Below, piece after piece: positions 45,862-54,758 of a DNA stretch of 64,000 bases (positions are counted from its first letter, which is position 1; every line of letters starts with the position of its first letter). The DNA is from Haloferax denitrificans ATCC 35960 (GTDB lineage Archaea; Halobacteriota; Halobacteria; Halobacteriales; Haloferacaceae), in the NCBI RefSeq assembly GCF_000337795.1, contig NZ_AOLP01000017.1:186001-250000 (forward strand), in the 5' to 3' direction. Under the pieces are notes generated by a model. It was not told the DNA's origin and made no database searches. It saw only the letters and a program-made list of their open reading frames with translations. The position numbers were made by a program, and so were the translations under genes.

Positions 45862-46538
45862 TCGACGTGAGCGGCCAGTCCGAGCTCCAGTTCTTCGACT
45901 CCGTCGAGCACCAGTTCGGCCATGCGGCGCGCCCCGTGCTCGCTGAAGTGCGTGTCGTCGGCGACTCCCTCCGGATAGTTCGGGTGTTCGCCCGGTTCGA
46001 GGTGGTTGTAGAGGGCCGTCGACTCCGCGGGACCGAGTTCCGCCAAGAGCGCCCGCGTTCGCTCGTCCATGTCGATGAACGGAACGTCGCGGTCGCGCGC
46101 GACGGTTCTCGTCAGGTCGGCGTACTCGCGGTGAGTGTCTTTCGGGACGCCGTCGTCGTCGAAGTGGCGGCGCGCGATGGACGTGAGCAACACCGGCGTC
46201 GCCCCGCGTTCGCGCGTCTCGCCGACGAATTTGCGGAGGTTGTCGACGAACGCCGCCTCGGTCGTGTGCTGTTCCTTCGAGGGCACCTCGTCGTTGTGGC
46301 CGAACTGGACGAACACGTAGTCGGTCGCGGTCAACTGGCGGACCACGGGACGCCAGCGACCCTCCGCCAGAAACGTGCGGGTGCTCCGGCCGTTTCGGGC
46401 GTGGTTCGCCACCGTGACGGCGTCGTCGAAACAGTCGGCGAAGGGCATTCCCCACCCGGTTTCCGGGCGCTCGTTCGCCTCCTTATCGGCCATCGTGGAG
46501 TCCCCGACGAGATGGACGGTAATCGACTCAGACGACAT
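45855..46538 (-). CDS. SGNH-fold esterase (rhamnogalacturonan acetylesterase-like)
   Basis: 227 residues. Block I is VHLVGDSTMADK (nucleophile Ser in GDS), block III is FVQFGHNDE and block V is DDTHFSEHG (catalytic Asp/His). It is close to rhamnogalacturonan or carbohydrate acetylesterases, which remove acetyl groups from polysaccharides. No signal peptide is visible, so a cytoplasmic role on imported sugars or glycans is likely. ATG 46538 (MSSESITV) starts the fold. Its C-terminal codons overlap a degraded tRNA-derived repeat. Confidence 0.85.
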   Translation of the reverse strand: MSSESITVHLVGDSTMADKEANERPETGWGMPFADCFDDAVTVANHARNGRSTRTFLAEGRWRPVVRQLTATDYVFVQFGHNDEVPSKEQHTTEAAFVDNLRKFVGETRERGATPVLLTSIARRHFDDDGVPKDTHREYADLTRTVARDRDVPFIDMDERTRALLAELGPAESTALYNHLEPGEHPNYPEGVADDTHFSEHGARRMAELVLDGVEELELGLAAHVES

Positions 46539-46713
46539 TTCGGTAGCGCTCGTCCGGACGACGTATAGAGACACCGGCCGAGTCAATCGACGGGGAAAAA
46601 CCCACCGCCTAACCGTCGCTAACGGGGTCCTACCGGCGTCAAATGCGAACCGCGAGGTCGGAGAAATCACGACGCCGAGCGCACTCGGCAGTCACGGACC
46701 GCGAAAAACGCGC

Positions 46714-46986
46714 TTACGCCTCGTCGTAGGGGGGTTCGAGGCCGGGCGACCGCTCGTCGTCCTCGCGGCGGCGGACCGACGAGGTCGTGCGCGACCGCTG
46801 TGGACGGGGGCGAGGCGTCTCCTCGGACCGGGGCTTTGCGGCCCACGACCCGTGGCAGTCCCGACAGTAGTTGCCTTTGTACGCCCGTGTGAACAGGTAC
46901 TGCTCACCACAGCGGATACAAACCGGGGACGGAGTCATCGTTCGACACCTCGGACGAGGGTTTCGAGGGCATTCATGTGCTATCAT
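46714..46986 (-). CDS. Small zinc-finger protein with disordered basic tail
   Basis: 90 residues from ATG 46986, or 74 from ATG 46938. The finger is CIRCGEQYLFTRAYKGNYCRDCHGSW, with two CxxC pairs; the tail is Arg/Pro/Ser-rich. A TATA-like ATACTTATCC lies about 26 bases upstream of 46986, favouring the longer, leaderless form. The gene is divergent from the DUF309 gene. It probably binds nucleic acid. Confidence 0.55.
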   Translation of the reverse strand: MIAHECPRNPRPRCRTMTPSPVCIRCGEQYLFTRAYKGNYCRDCHGSWAAKPRSEETPRPRPQRSRTTSSVRRREDDERSPGLEPPYDEA

Positions 46987-47082
46987 ACCTCATATGTTCC
47001 CGAGAGGGATAAGTATGCAAGCCCTACGTCCCGAGAGCGCGTCCTTCGCGGAATCTTTACTCGTGGACGGCGAACGGTTCGC

Positions 47083-47697
47083 ATGGACGATTCGCTTCGT
47101 GCAGGCGTCGCCATCTACAACGCGGGCGCGTACCGGGCGGCCCACGGCGCGTGGGAGGCGCGGTGGCTGTCGCTCGAACGCGACACCGACGACGAGCGGT
47201 TCCTCCACGGGCTCATCCAGTTCACCGCGGCGGTCCACCACGCCCGCGACGGCAACGACTCCGGCGCGGTCGGCCTCGCCCGGAGCGCCCGCGAGTACCT
47301 CGACGGCCTCGGCGACGACTACCGCGGCGTCGACCTCGCCGAAGTGCGGGCGTTTCTCGCGCGCCTCGAAGCCGACCCGGGAGTCGCCGCCGCCGACCCG
47401 CTGGCGCTCCGACTCGATGGCCGAGTCGTCACGTACGACGACCTCGATTTCGACGCGGTCGCCGTCGCGGCCGAGACGCTCGCGGAGGAACTGGACGGCT
47501 ACGACGAGTCAGTCGTCGCCGACGCGGTCGAATACGCCCGCGAGGAAATCGCCGAGGGTGAACAGACGCAGTTCACGGCCATGGTGTTCGACTTCGTTCG
47601 GAACGAGGCCCAGCGCGGACTGGTGTTTCAGCGATTGAGCGAGCACGTCCGCCGGCGGCGACGGCGCGAAGACGACGTGAGCGGCCTGTTCGAGTGA
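47083..47697 (+). CDS. DUF309 family protein
   Basis: 204 residues. The DUF309 core is residues 3-70: LRAGVAIYNAGAYRAAHGAWEARWLSLERDTDDERFLHGLIQFTAAVHHARDGN, with the conserved His/Glu pattern (AAHGAWE...LIQ.AA.HH). An additional helical C-terminal half is haloarchaeal. A TATA-like CTTTACTC about 27 bases upstream suits a leaderless ATG at 47083. Function unknown. Confidence 0.85.
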   Translation: MDDSLRAGVAIYNAGAYRAAHGAWEARWLSLERDTDDERFLHGLIQFTAAVHHARDGNDSGAVGLARSAREYLDGLGDDYRGVDLAEVRAFLARLEADPGVAAADPLALRLDGRVVTYDDLDFDAVAVAAETLAEELDGYDESVVADAVEYAREEIAEGEQTQFTAMVFDFVRNEAQRGLVFQRLSEHVRRRRRREDDVSGLFE

Positions 47698-47723
47698 GGA
47701 AAGATAGGGGCCCGACGCCGTAA

Positions 47724-48512
47724 TCAGGCCTCGTCCAGCGGTTCGCCCTCGAAGGTGAACTCGGCGGAGTTGTCCTGCGGGTCGTAGCCGAGCACCGCGC
47801 GGGCGCGGTCGATGGAGTAGTACTTGCGGTCGTTGTCGGAGATGCCGTAGACGATTTCGTAGTCGTAGTCGGCCTCGATACAGCACTCGAAGAGGTGCGC
47901 GCAGTCGCGGTACGACAGCCACATCGCCTGCCCGCGTTCGTACTCCTTCGGCGGGTGGTGCTGGGTGAGGTTTCCGATGCGGACGTTCACGACCGAGATG
48001 TCGTGGTGGTCGTGGTAGTACCGACCGAGCGTCTCGCCGGCGGCCTTGCTCACGCCGTAGAGGTTACTCGGGCGCGGCAGTTCCGTCCCGTCGAGTCGGA
48101 ACTCGTGGTGCGGGCGGTACATGTCGGGCGTCCGGTCCGTGGTCTCGTAGGCCCCGACGGCGTGGTTCGAGGAGGCGAACGCGAACTTCTCGACGCCGGC
48201 GTCGACCGCGGCGTCGAACATCTGTTGGGTGCCGTCGATGTTGTTCCGCAGGACGCTGTCCCACGGCGCTTCGGGCCGCGGGTCGCCCGCGAGGTGGATG
48301 ACGGCGTAGACGCCGTCCATGGCGTTTCGCACGGCGGTCTCGTCGGTGACGTCCGCGACGTACACGTCCGTGGGGTCGACCGATTCGGGTATCTTCTCGT
48401 CGGAGAGTGGCTCGCGGTCCAAAAGCCGCCAGTCGTAGGCGTCGCCGATGTGCCCTAGTATCGCCTGGCCGACGCGCCCGCCAGCCCCCGTCAGCAAAAC
48501 CGGCTGGTCCAT
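47724..48512 (-). CDS. azf: NAD-dependent glucose-6-phosphate dehydrogenase (Azf)
   Basis: 262 residues, extended short-chain dehydrogenase. The Rossmann motif is TGAGGRVGQ, and the catalytic pair is in NLYGVSKAAGE (Tyr-x3-Lys). It agrees in length and sequence blocks with the archaeal zwischenferment described from H. volcanii, which oxidises glucose 6-phosphate with NAD+ in the oxidative pentose phosphate pathway. It is convergent with the DUF309 gene and shares no operon. A UDP-sugar epimerase is the alternative by fold alone. Confidence 0.88.
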   Translation of the reverse strand: MDQPVLLTGAGGRVGQAILGHIGDAYDWRLLDREPLSDEKIPESVDPTDVYVADVTDETAVRNAMDGVYAVIHLAGDPRPEAPWDSVLRNNIDGTQQMFDAAVDAGVEKFAFASSNHAVGAYETTDRTPDMYRPHHEFRLDGTELPRPSNLYGVSKAAGETLGRYYHDHHDISVVNVRIGNLTQHHPPKEYERGQAMWLSYRDCAHLFECCIEADYDYEIVYGISDNDRKYYSIDRARAVLGYDPQDNSAEFTFEGEPLDEA

Positions 48513-48612
48513 TCGGTTCTACGTCCGACGAGGGAGGCTAAGTAAGGACCGATTCGCGCTCGCTCACCGCCTCGACCGGCGAACTTTACCCGGCGGCGGC
48601 GGAGTTCCCGGT

Positions 48613-48954
48613 ATGGTCACAGACCCGCAGACGGCCTGCTTCGAGGCGGGCATCAAGTTCGGGACGCTCTACCACCAGTTCGCCGGCACGCCGGTGTCGC
48701 CCGACAGCGCCCGGAGCCTCGAACGCGCCATGGCCGAGGCAATCGAGAACCAACCGTACTGCGAGTCGGTCTCCGTCCGCATTCTCGACGACGCGCTGGA
48801 GGCCGAACTCGCCGAGTCGACCGCCGACTACACGGAACTCACGGGGCGGTTCATGGAAGTCGAGATGGAAATCGACTACGAGGGCGTCCGCGTCCGGACG
48901 GAAATGGAGATGGAAGACGGCTACCCGCTGATGAAACTCGTGTCGGTCGAGTGA
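48613..48954 (+). CDS. mptD: Archaeal dihydroneopterin aldolase MptD
   Basis: 113 residues. FEAGIKFGTLYHQFAGTPVSP and the C-terminal EMEMEDGYPLMKLVSVE are characteristic of the MptD family (formerly DUF372). The enzyme splits 7,8-dihydroneopterin to 6-hydroxymethyl-dihydropterin and glycolaldehyde in folate/pterin synthesis. ATG 48613 is the first good start. It is divergent from azf. Confidence 0.9.
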   Translation: MVTDPQTACFEAGIKFGTLYHQFAGTPVSPDSARSLERAMAEAIENQPYCESVSVRILDDALEAELAESTADYTELTGRFMEVEMEIDYEGVRVRTEMEMEDGYPLMKLVSVE

Positions 48955-49047
48955 GGTCGGAAAACGGCCGCGACCGCGACCGAGTCGCTCGATTTCACTT
49001 TCACTTTCGGGGTCGTTTTTAAACCCCCGCGTGCCGAACGTGTGAGC

Positions 49048-49500
49048 ATGAGTCAAAGCACGCTCGGCGACGACGACCTGTTCGGAGAGGCGGCGGCGGA
49101 GATGCGCGCCGACGTCGAGGAGCACCTCGGCGAGGCGCGGTCGGCGCTCCCCGACCCGGACGACGTGTGGGAGGCCGAGGCCGACAACGTCCTCGGCGTC
49201 CTCAACGGCCTCCGCTCCTCGCTCGACGTCGAGGGCGCGGCCGAGCACGTCCGACAGGCCAAGAAGTGGTACGTCATCGGCCAGCGCGCCGAGGCGTTCG
49301 ACGACCCCGAGGACCTCGAAGAAGCCATCGAAGAGCTGGAAGAACTCATCGAGATGGTCGAGGAGGCCCACGAACTCGTCGGGGAACTCACCAACACGAT
49401 GCCGCAACTCCGCGGCGCGCTCACCGACGCGGCCGAGGCGGCGGAAGCCGTCGACGCGGACGAGGCGGACGACGACGAAGACGAGGAAGAAGAGGAGTAA
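49048..49500 (+). CDS. Acidic coiled-coil haloarchaeal protein (DUF5790-like)
   Basis: 150 residues, strongly acidic, all helical. DVWEAEADNVLGVLNGLRSSLDVEGAAEHVRQAKKWYVIGQRAEAFDDP is the conserved core; a Glu-rich coiled coil and a run of Asp/Glu end the chain. TTTTTAAAC lies about 28 bases upstream, so translation is leaderless from ATG 49048. I recall this as the DUF5790 family. Function unknown. Confidence 0.75.
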   Translation: MSQSTLGDDDLFGEAAAEMRADVEEHLGEARSALPDPDDVWEAEADNVLGVLNGLRSSLDVEGAAEHVRQAKKWYVIGQRAEAFDDPEDLEEAIEELEELIEMVEEAHELVGELTNTMPQLRGALTDAAEAAEAVDADEADDDEDEEEEE

Positions 49501-49538
49501 CCTGCAGACCGCAAACTGACCGCCGATCCGCGGACCGT

Positions 49539-50261
49539 TCAGTCGAGTTCTCGGCGCTCGACCGCGTCGAGGAGCGACGCGAGCGAGTCGGCCGCGAGCG
49601 ATTCCAGTTCCGCGCCGCGGTCGGCGTCGCCCTCGGCGGGGTCGCCGACGACGCCGTTGTCGGTGAAATCGTCGGAGTCGTGGGCGAGATTGACGCCCGA
49701 GACCCACTCGCCCCAGCGGTCGGCACCCCCATTGCGGGCCTCGTCGATTCGGTCCTCGCGGACCAGTTCTGGGTGCGTGTGGCGGAGGAGGGCGGTCTCC
49801 AGCGGCCCGCCGTGGCCCATGTCCGAGGAGTGGTCGCCGACCGCGTCGAACCACGTGAAGGCGACCGCGTAAACGTCGCCCGTCCGCGAAACGCGCCGGC
49901 AGAGCTCCGCGAGCGCGTCGATGTTGCCGCCGTGGCCGTTGACGACGACGACGCGGTCGAAGCCGTGGTGGGCGAGCGATTCGATTGTCTCGCGGACGTA
50001 CGCGCGGAAGGTGTCCGGGGAGACCCACAGCGTGCCGTCGAACGCGCGGTGTTCCTCGGCGACGCCGACCGGGATGGTCGGGCCGACGACGACCTCGCCG
50101 TCGAACGCCTCAGCCCCGGCCTCGGCGACCGATTCGGCGTTGAGCGCGTCGGTGCCGAGCGGCGCGTGCGGGCCGTGCTGTTCCGTGCTTCCGACCGGGA
50201 GGAGCGCGAGGTCGGCGTCGAGGTCGGCGACCTCGGTCCAGGTGGCCTCGGAGAGTCGCAT
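49539..50261 (-). CDS. Creatininase-family amidohydrolase (possible ArfB-like deformylase)
   Basis: 240 residues. Metal-site motifs: LPVGSTEQHGPHAPLGTD (Glu, His, Asp), VVVNGHGGN and HGGPLETA. Family members cleave cyclic or linear amides; in archaea one member, ArfB, deformylates an early riboflavin/F420 intermediate. The sequence alone does not separate these. It stands alone, convergent with 49048-49500. Confidence 0.82.
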   Translation of the reverse strand: MRLSEATWTEVADLDADLALLPVGSTEQHGPHAPLGTDALNAESVAEAGAEAFDGEVVVGPTIPVGVAEEHRAFDGTLWVSPDTFRAYVRETIESLAHHGFDRVVVVNGHGGNIDALAELCRRVSRTGDVYAVAFTWFDAVGDHSSDMGHGGPLETALLRHTHPELVREDRIDEARNGGADRWGEWVSGVNLAHDSDDFTDNGVVGDPAEGDADRGAELESLAADSLASLLDAVERRELD

Positions 50262-50305
50262 GGCGACAGAAGGGACGGCCCCGCCCTTAGTGATGGGCGC
50301 TTCGC

Positions 50306-52243
50306 TCAGTCGTTGCCGGCGTCGACCTCGGCCTGCCGGCGGGCGGCGCGCTCGACGAACTCGTCGGGGAGCTGGTCGATTTCGCCGGCCTGCACACCCC
50401 AGAGGTGGGCGTAGAGGCCGTCTTCAGTGAGGAGGTCGTCGTGGGTGCCGCGCTCGACGATGCGGCCGTCTTCGAGGACGAGAATCTGTTCTGCGTCCTT
50501 GATGGTCGACAGGCGGTGGGCGATGCTGAACGTCGTCCGGTCGGCCGTGAGTTCGTCCAGCGAGCGCTGGATGAGCATCTCCGTCTCGGTGTCGACGTCC
50601 GAGGTCGCCTCGTCGAGGACGAGGATATCGGGGTCTTTCAGGATGGCGCGGGCGATGGAGACGCGCTGGCGCTGGCCGCCCGAGAGCTTCACGCCGCGCT
50701 CGCCGACCTTGGTGTCGTAGCCCTCGGGGAGGTTCGAGATGAACTCGTGGGCCTCGGCGGCCTTCGCGGCGGCGACGACCGCCTCGTCGTCGGCGTCGAA
50801 CGTCCCGTAGGTGATGTTGTCGCGGACGGTCCCGTAGAACAGGAACGTCTCTTGGCTGACGTAGGCGATGGACTCGCGGAGGCTGGAGATGGTCACGTCG
50901 CGCACGTCTTGGCCGTCGATACTGACGCGCCCCTCGTCGGGGTCGTACATCCGCATCAGGAGCTTGAGAATCGTCGATTTCCCCGCGCCCGTGGGGCCGA
51001 CGAGCGCGAGCGTCTCGCCGCCGTCGACCTCGAAGGAGATGTCCTCGACGATGGTCTCGCCGTCGCCGTAGCCGAAGGTCACGTCGTCGTACTCGACGCG
51101 GCCCTCGGAGACGGCGAGGTCGGGCGCGTCGGGCTGTTCGGCCAGCCGCGCGGGCTCGTCCATCAGGCCGAAGATGCGGGCGCTGGACGCGCGGGCGCGC
51201 TGGTACATGTTGATAATCTGCCCGAACTGAGCCAGCGGCCAGACGAACTGCTGGGTGAGCAGGATGAACGTGACGAACTCGCCGATTTCGAGGTCGCCGG
51301 TGAAGGGGCCGGGACCCTGTCCGTTGATGACCCACAGGCCGCCGACGACGAAGGTGAGCGAAAAGCCGATGCCCGCGAGGATGCGGAGCGCCGGGAAGAA
51401 CTTGATTCGGGTGTTGATGGCGTCCCAGTTGGCGTCGAAGTAGTCCATCGAGACGCCGTCGACGCGGTCGGACTCGTGGGGTTCGGCGTTGAACGTCTTG
51501 ATGACCTGGATGCCGCCGAGGTTGTTCTCCAGCCGGGAGTTGAGTTTGCCGACCGACGAGCGCACGTCGGCGTACTTCGGCTGGATGATGCCGACGAACT
51601 TCCACGTGAACAGCGCGATGAGCGGCACCGGCAACAGCGCGACGAGCGCGAGTTGCCAGTTGTACGAGAGGAGGACCACCGCGATGGCGACGACCATCAC
51701 GAACAGGCGGAAAAACGAGTTCATCCCGTCGTTGAGGAACCGTTCGAGGCGGTTCACGTCGTTCGAGAGGATGGACATCATCTCGCCGGTCTGCTTGTCG
51801 GCGAAGAAGTCCATGTTGAGCAGTTGCATCCGGTCGTAGGTGTCAGTCCGAACGTCGTGTTGAATCTGCTGGGCGAAGGCGTTCCAGCCCCAGTTGCGGA
51901 GCCAGTGAAACAGCGCGCCGGCGGTGAAACTGAACACGATGATGCCGACCGCCAAGAAGAACTGGCCGTCTCTGGTCGCGGGGACGAACGGGGCAATCCA
52001 CGCCTCGGGGACGACGGGGAAACCGGCCGCGAACGACGTCTCCTGCCGGATGATGGCGTCGATAGCGAGGCCGAGGATGACCGGCGGCATGAGGTCGAGC
52101 ACGCGGGCGGCGACGCTCGCGAGGACGCCCACGAGGAACTCGAAGGTGTTGTCGCGCCCGTACTCGGCGAACAGCCGCCGCATCGGGTTGTCGACCCGCG
52201 CTCGCTGGTCCTCGAACGGGTCGTCGTCGGTTTCAGGGGACAC
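50306..52243 (-). CDS. ABC exporter, fused transmembrane and ATPase domains (MsbA/multidrug type)
   Basis: 645 residues. The membrane domain spans about 25-345 with six helices. The ATPase (about 375-615) shows Walker A GPTGAGKST, signature LSGGQRQR, Walker B DILVLDEATSDVD and H-loop IAHRLST. A half-transporter of this kind dimerises to export lipids, peptides or drugs. The substrate is unknown. A short acidic C-terminal tail follows. There is no partner half-transporter gene next to it. Confidence 0.92.
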   Translation of the reverse strand: MSPETDDDPFEDQRARVDNPMRRLFAEYGRDNTFEFLVGVLASVAARVLDLMPPVILGLAIDAIIRQETSFAAGFPVVPEAWIAPFVPATRDGQFFLAVGIIVFSFTAGALFHWLRNWGWNAFAQQIQHDVRTDTYDRMQLLNMDFFADKQTGEMMSILSNDVNRLERFLNDGMNSFFRLFVMVVAIAVVLLSYNWQLALVALLPVPLIALFTWKFVGIIQPKYADVRSSVGKLNSRLENNLGGIQVIKTFNAEPHESDRVDGVSMDYFDANWDAINTRIKFFPALRILAGIGFSLTFVVGGLWVINGQGPGPFTGDLEIGEFVTFILLTQQFVWPLAQFGQIINMYQRARASSARIFGLMDEPARLAEQPDAPDLAVSEGRVEYDDVTFGYGDGETIVEDISFEVDGGETLALVGPTGAGKSTILKLLMRMYDPDEGRVSIDGQDVRDVTISSLRESIAYVSQETFLFYGTVRDNITYGTFDADDEAVVAAAKAAEAHEFISNLPEGYDTKVGERGVKLSGGQRQRVSIARAILKDPDILVLDEATSDVDTETEMLIQRSLDELTADRTTFSIAHRLSTIKDAEQILVLEDGRIVERGTHDDLLTEDGLYAHLWGVQAGEIDQLPDEFVERAARRQAEVDAGND

Positions 52244-52305
52244 GACAACGGTTCAGGGGGCGCGCGCAGTAAAGCGCTCGGGTGGGGGAGCGAGCCGCCG
52301 GTAGC

Positions 52306-53208
52306 TCAACAGGAGGCGTTCCGAACGGTGTTCCTGCTCGAACCGTCGGACTCGACGACCGGCTGTTGGCTGACGCCGCAGAGGTCGTTCTGGATGAGTC
52401 GGTTGCGGTGGGAGTCCGCCAGCGTGACGCCGTGAGCCGAGAGACCGGTCGTCACGACGTTCTCGTGGAGGGAGTTTCGGTCGCTTCCGACGAGTTCGAA
52501 CCCGGCGATGATGATACGGAGCTCGTTTTCGACGAAGCGATTCCGGTGGCTGTCGCGGAGTTGGAACCCGGGACCACCGCCGTCGGCGAGGTTCCGCTGG
52601 AACACGTTCCGATTGCTTCTGACGAGTCTTACCGGGAAGTCCTCGGTCAGGAACTCGCAGTCGACGAACTCGTTTCGGTGCGAGTCCGCGAGCGTGAGCA
52701 CGACCGGACTGACGAGCGTGCAGGACTCGAACCGGGTCCGCGTGGTGCGTCTGAGAACGACGCTCTCCGATTCGAAGATGAAAAAGCTCGTGTTCGTCAC
52801 CGCACAGCGCGCTGTGTCCGCGATGACGAACTGCGGGACCGGGTCGTACTGGTCGCCCGGATGGCCGACGACTTGCGAGTCCGCTATCGTCACCCGGCTC
52901 GCATCCGTGATTCGCCCCCCCTTCGTCAGCACGATATCGGTTATCGAGACGCGACTGCCCGAAATCGTCGTCTCGCCGTTCACGGCGTAGCCCCGGCCGT
53001 CGACGCGGACGTCGTCGGCGAGAACCTCTAGACAGTCGAGGTCTCCGTCGAGGTAGTACCGCCCCGACTCGGTGACGCTCGCGCATCCCGAAAGCCCCAC
53101 CTCGTCGGTCCGCAGTTGCAACACGCCCGGCGCGAGCGCCGGAAGCGCGGCGAGACCCAGTCCGCGAAGCGCCCCTCTCCTCGTGATATGTGTCGACATG
53201 GCACTCAT
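52306..53208 (-). CDS. Secreted right-handed beta-helix protein (NosD-like)
   Basis: 300 residues. The N-terminal Tat-like signal is THITRRGALRGLGLAALPALAPG with no lipobox. The mature part consists of short repeats of about 20-25 residues (LADSHRNEFVDCEFL, LVRSNRNVFQRNL, LRDSHRNRFVENEL, LVGSDRNSLHENV), typical of a parallel beta-helix. Such proteins bind or cleave polysaccharides. ATG 53208 lies about 26 bases after TGTATTTG; ATG 53199 is an alternative. Stand-alone gene. Confidence 0.8.
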   Translation of the reverse strand: MSAMSTHITRRGALRGLGLAALPALAPGVLQLRTDEVGLSGCASVTESGRYYLDGDLDCLEVLADDVRVDGRGYAVNGETTISGSRVSITDIVLTKGGRITDASRVTIADSQVVGHPGDQYDPVPQFVIADTARCAVTNTSFFIFESESVVLRRTTRTRFESCTLVSPVVLTLADSHRNEFVDCEFLTEDFPVRLVRSNRNVFQRNLADGGGPGFQLRDSHRNRFVENELRIIIAGFELVGSDRNSLHENVVTTGLSAHGVTLADSHRNRLIQNDLCGVSQQPVVESDGSSRNTVRNASC

Positions 53209-53325
53209 CCAACTACAACACGTCGGCACAAATACAGATATTGTGAGATTGTTACCAACTACGTATCAGTATTCGTGACGTACTGCAACACCGACTGATG
53301 GGGGAGTCGGTCGCGCCGTCGGCGC

Positions 53326-53595
53326 TCAGAGGACTCGGTCTTCGACCTCGGGGTCGATTCCGGCCTCGACGAGGTCTTGTCGGACGCGCTCGCGGAGCGG
53401 GTCGGGAACCGTGTCGCGGCCGACGGGGACCGCGACTTCGCCGTCGCCTTTCACCTTCCAGTAGAGGACGCAGTCGGACGGTTCGTAGTACTCGATGCTG
53501 TAGGCGTCGTCCGCCCCGCGGTAGTGGACCCGCGCCGCGAACTCCTCGGCGCGCCAGCCTTCGAGTTCGGAGAGCGCCGCGACGTGTGCTGTCAT
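53326..53595 (-). CDS. Small conserved haloarchaeal protein of unknown function (DUF7538-like)
   Basis: 89 residues. The chain contains ARVHYRGADDAYSIEYYEPSDCVLYWKVKGDGEVAVPVGRDTVPDPLRERVRQDL, an alpha/beta pattern with no membrane segment. No metal or catalytic motif is clear. The stop of the upstream DUF192 gene is 40 bp away in the same orientation, so the two are probably co-transcribed. I recall a DUF7538-like label without certainty. Confidence 0.65.
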   Translation of the reverse strand: MTAHVAALSELEGWRAEEFAARVHYRGADDAYSIEYYEPSDCVLYWKVKGDGEVAVPVGRDTVPDPLRERVRQDLVEAGIDPEVEDRVL

Positions 53596-53635
53596 AGTGG
53601 AGTCAACGGTCGCCGGCCCTTCGGGCGTTTCGCTT

Positions 53636-54133
53636 CTACTCGGCTTCGACCCGGTCGCCCGCGTCGATGCCGGTCTCGTTCGTGTAGCCGTAGGGGAGTT
53701 CGAGGACGTACTTCCCGGTTCCGCGGTAGCGGGTGAGGTCGGACTCGCTCGTCCCCTCGGGGTCGAGTTCGGCGTGGTGGATGCGCGTGATGGTGCCGTT
53801 TTCGGCGACGAAGACGATGTCGAGGGGGAAGTCCATGTCGCGCATCACGTAGGCGTAAGTGCCCGACGAGTCGTGGACGAACCACATCCCCTCGTTTTCG
53901 GCGAGCGATTCGGTGTCGCTCAGGCCGGTGAAGCGCTTGGCGCGGGTGTCGGCGACGCGGGCGTCGACGGTCGCCAGCGTCTCGCCGGTCTCGTCGTCGA
54001 CGACGGTGAGCGTGGTCCGTTCGTAGTCGTCGGTCGAGCCGGGGACGACCGCCGGGTTAGAGAGATACGCGACGCTCGCGACCGCGACGACGACCGCGAC
54101 GACGAGCAGGGCGATTCGCGCGCGAGAGGTCAT
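53636..54133 (-). CDS. DUF192 family protein with membrane anchor
   Basis: 165 residues. One N-terminal membrane helix (about 5-27, RIALLVVAVVVAVASVAYLS) is followed by an extracellular DUF192 domain: ARVADTRAKRFTGLSDTESLAENEGMWFVHDSSGTYAYVMRDMDFPLDIVFVAENGTI. Family function is unknown; structures resemble a small beta-fold. It is upstream of the 89-residue gene in one likely operon. Confidence 0.85.
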   Translation of the reverse strand: MTSRARIALLVVAVVVAVASVAYLSNPAVVPGSTDDYERTTLTVVDDETGETLATVDARVADTRAKRFTGLSDTESLAENEGMWFVHDSSGTYAYVMRDMDFPLDIVFVAENGTITRIHHAELDPEGTSESDLTRYRGTGKYVLELPYGYTNETGIDAGDRVEAE

Positions 54134-54226
54134 TGCCGGACGTGACGGTCGCCGCGCGTCTAAGGGTTCCGGGGACCGGTCGAAACGAAAACCGTTATGA
54201 GCGCGAACCGGCTCGATTGAGGTGCA

Positions 54227-54300
54227 GGGCTCGTGGTCTAGTTGGTTATGACGCGGCCTTTACAAGGCTGAGGTCGGTGGTTCGAATCCGCCCGAGCCCA
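54227..54300 (+). tRNA. tRNA-Val (TAC)
   Basis: Acceptor GGGCTCG/CGAGCCC with discriminator A; anticodon stem CGGCC/GGCTG, loop TTTACAA; T-arm GGTTCGAATCC. The anticodon TAC reads GUA/GUG. No intron and no encoded CCA. Its 3' end is copied downstream. Confidence 0.95.
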
Positions 54301-54449
54301 CTAATTCTGTGTGAGCGACAGCGAACACGAATTAGTGAACCGAGGGCGATTCGAACCCTACGAGACGAGCGTAGCGAGTCTCGGTCCGGTTCGAATCCGC
54401 CCGAAGCTGACTGCTATGCGAGCGACCGAGGTTCGAATCCGCCCGAGCC
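54279..54449. repeat. tRNA-Val 3'-end repeats, direct-inverted-direct series
   Basis: The tRNA-Val T-arm (54279-54299) recurs at 54388-54407 and 54430-54449 in direct orientation. Between the first two lies an inverted copy of T-arm plus trailer: ACACGAATTAG (about 54325-54335) complements the trailer CTAATTCTGTGT (54301-54312), and GGGCGATTCGAACC (54344-54357) complements the T-arm. The hairpin loops are GAGCGACAGCGA and GAGCGTAGCGAG. Confidence 0.75.
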
Positions 54450-54452
54450 GAC

Positions 54453-54656
54453 TCACACGCTCCGTTGCATCACGAGCAGTGACATCGGGACGCTGGCGGC
54501 GACGAGACCGAACGCGCCGCCGACGAGCGGGTCAACGCCCAGCGACGGACCGAGGAGATAGCCGCCGACGAACCCGACCGGGTCGAGCACCAACGCGAGG
54601 ATGACGAGCTGTACTGCGAAGTTCTTCGACGTGAACCAGCGGGGGAGTAGTGACAC
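54453..54656 (-). CDS. Small two-helix membrane protein
   Basis: 67 residues. Two hydrophobic segments are visible: about 14-36 (VQLVILALVLDPVGFVGGYLL) and about 44-63 (VGGAFGLVAASVPMSLLVM). The N-terminus is short and basic. The stop codon lies 3 bp from the last tRNA-Val T-arm repeat. Unknown function; the reading frame has normal codon bias. Confidence 0.55.
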   Translation of the reverse strand: MSLLPRWFTSKNFAVQLVILALVLDPVGFVGGYLLGPSLGVDPLVGGAFGLVAASVPMSLLVMQRSV

Positions 54657-54758
54657 GGTAGTCGAGACGTGTCTCCCACCTGCTATTTATTCCGTGTGGT
54701 CGCAGTCGAAGCCAGAGGACACGAACCCTTTAGCCCGAGACGGACCCACCACCGAGTA

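Noticed and set aside
45671..46568. Plus-strand frames across the tRNA-Arg repeat block and SGNH gene
   Set aside because: They run through tRNA-derived repeats and antisense to a complete SGNH esterase with GDS and DxxH motifs.
54133..54604. Plus-strand frames over tRNA-Val and its repeats
   Set aside because: They translate the tRNA gene and its T-arm copies; no protein character.
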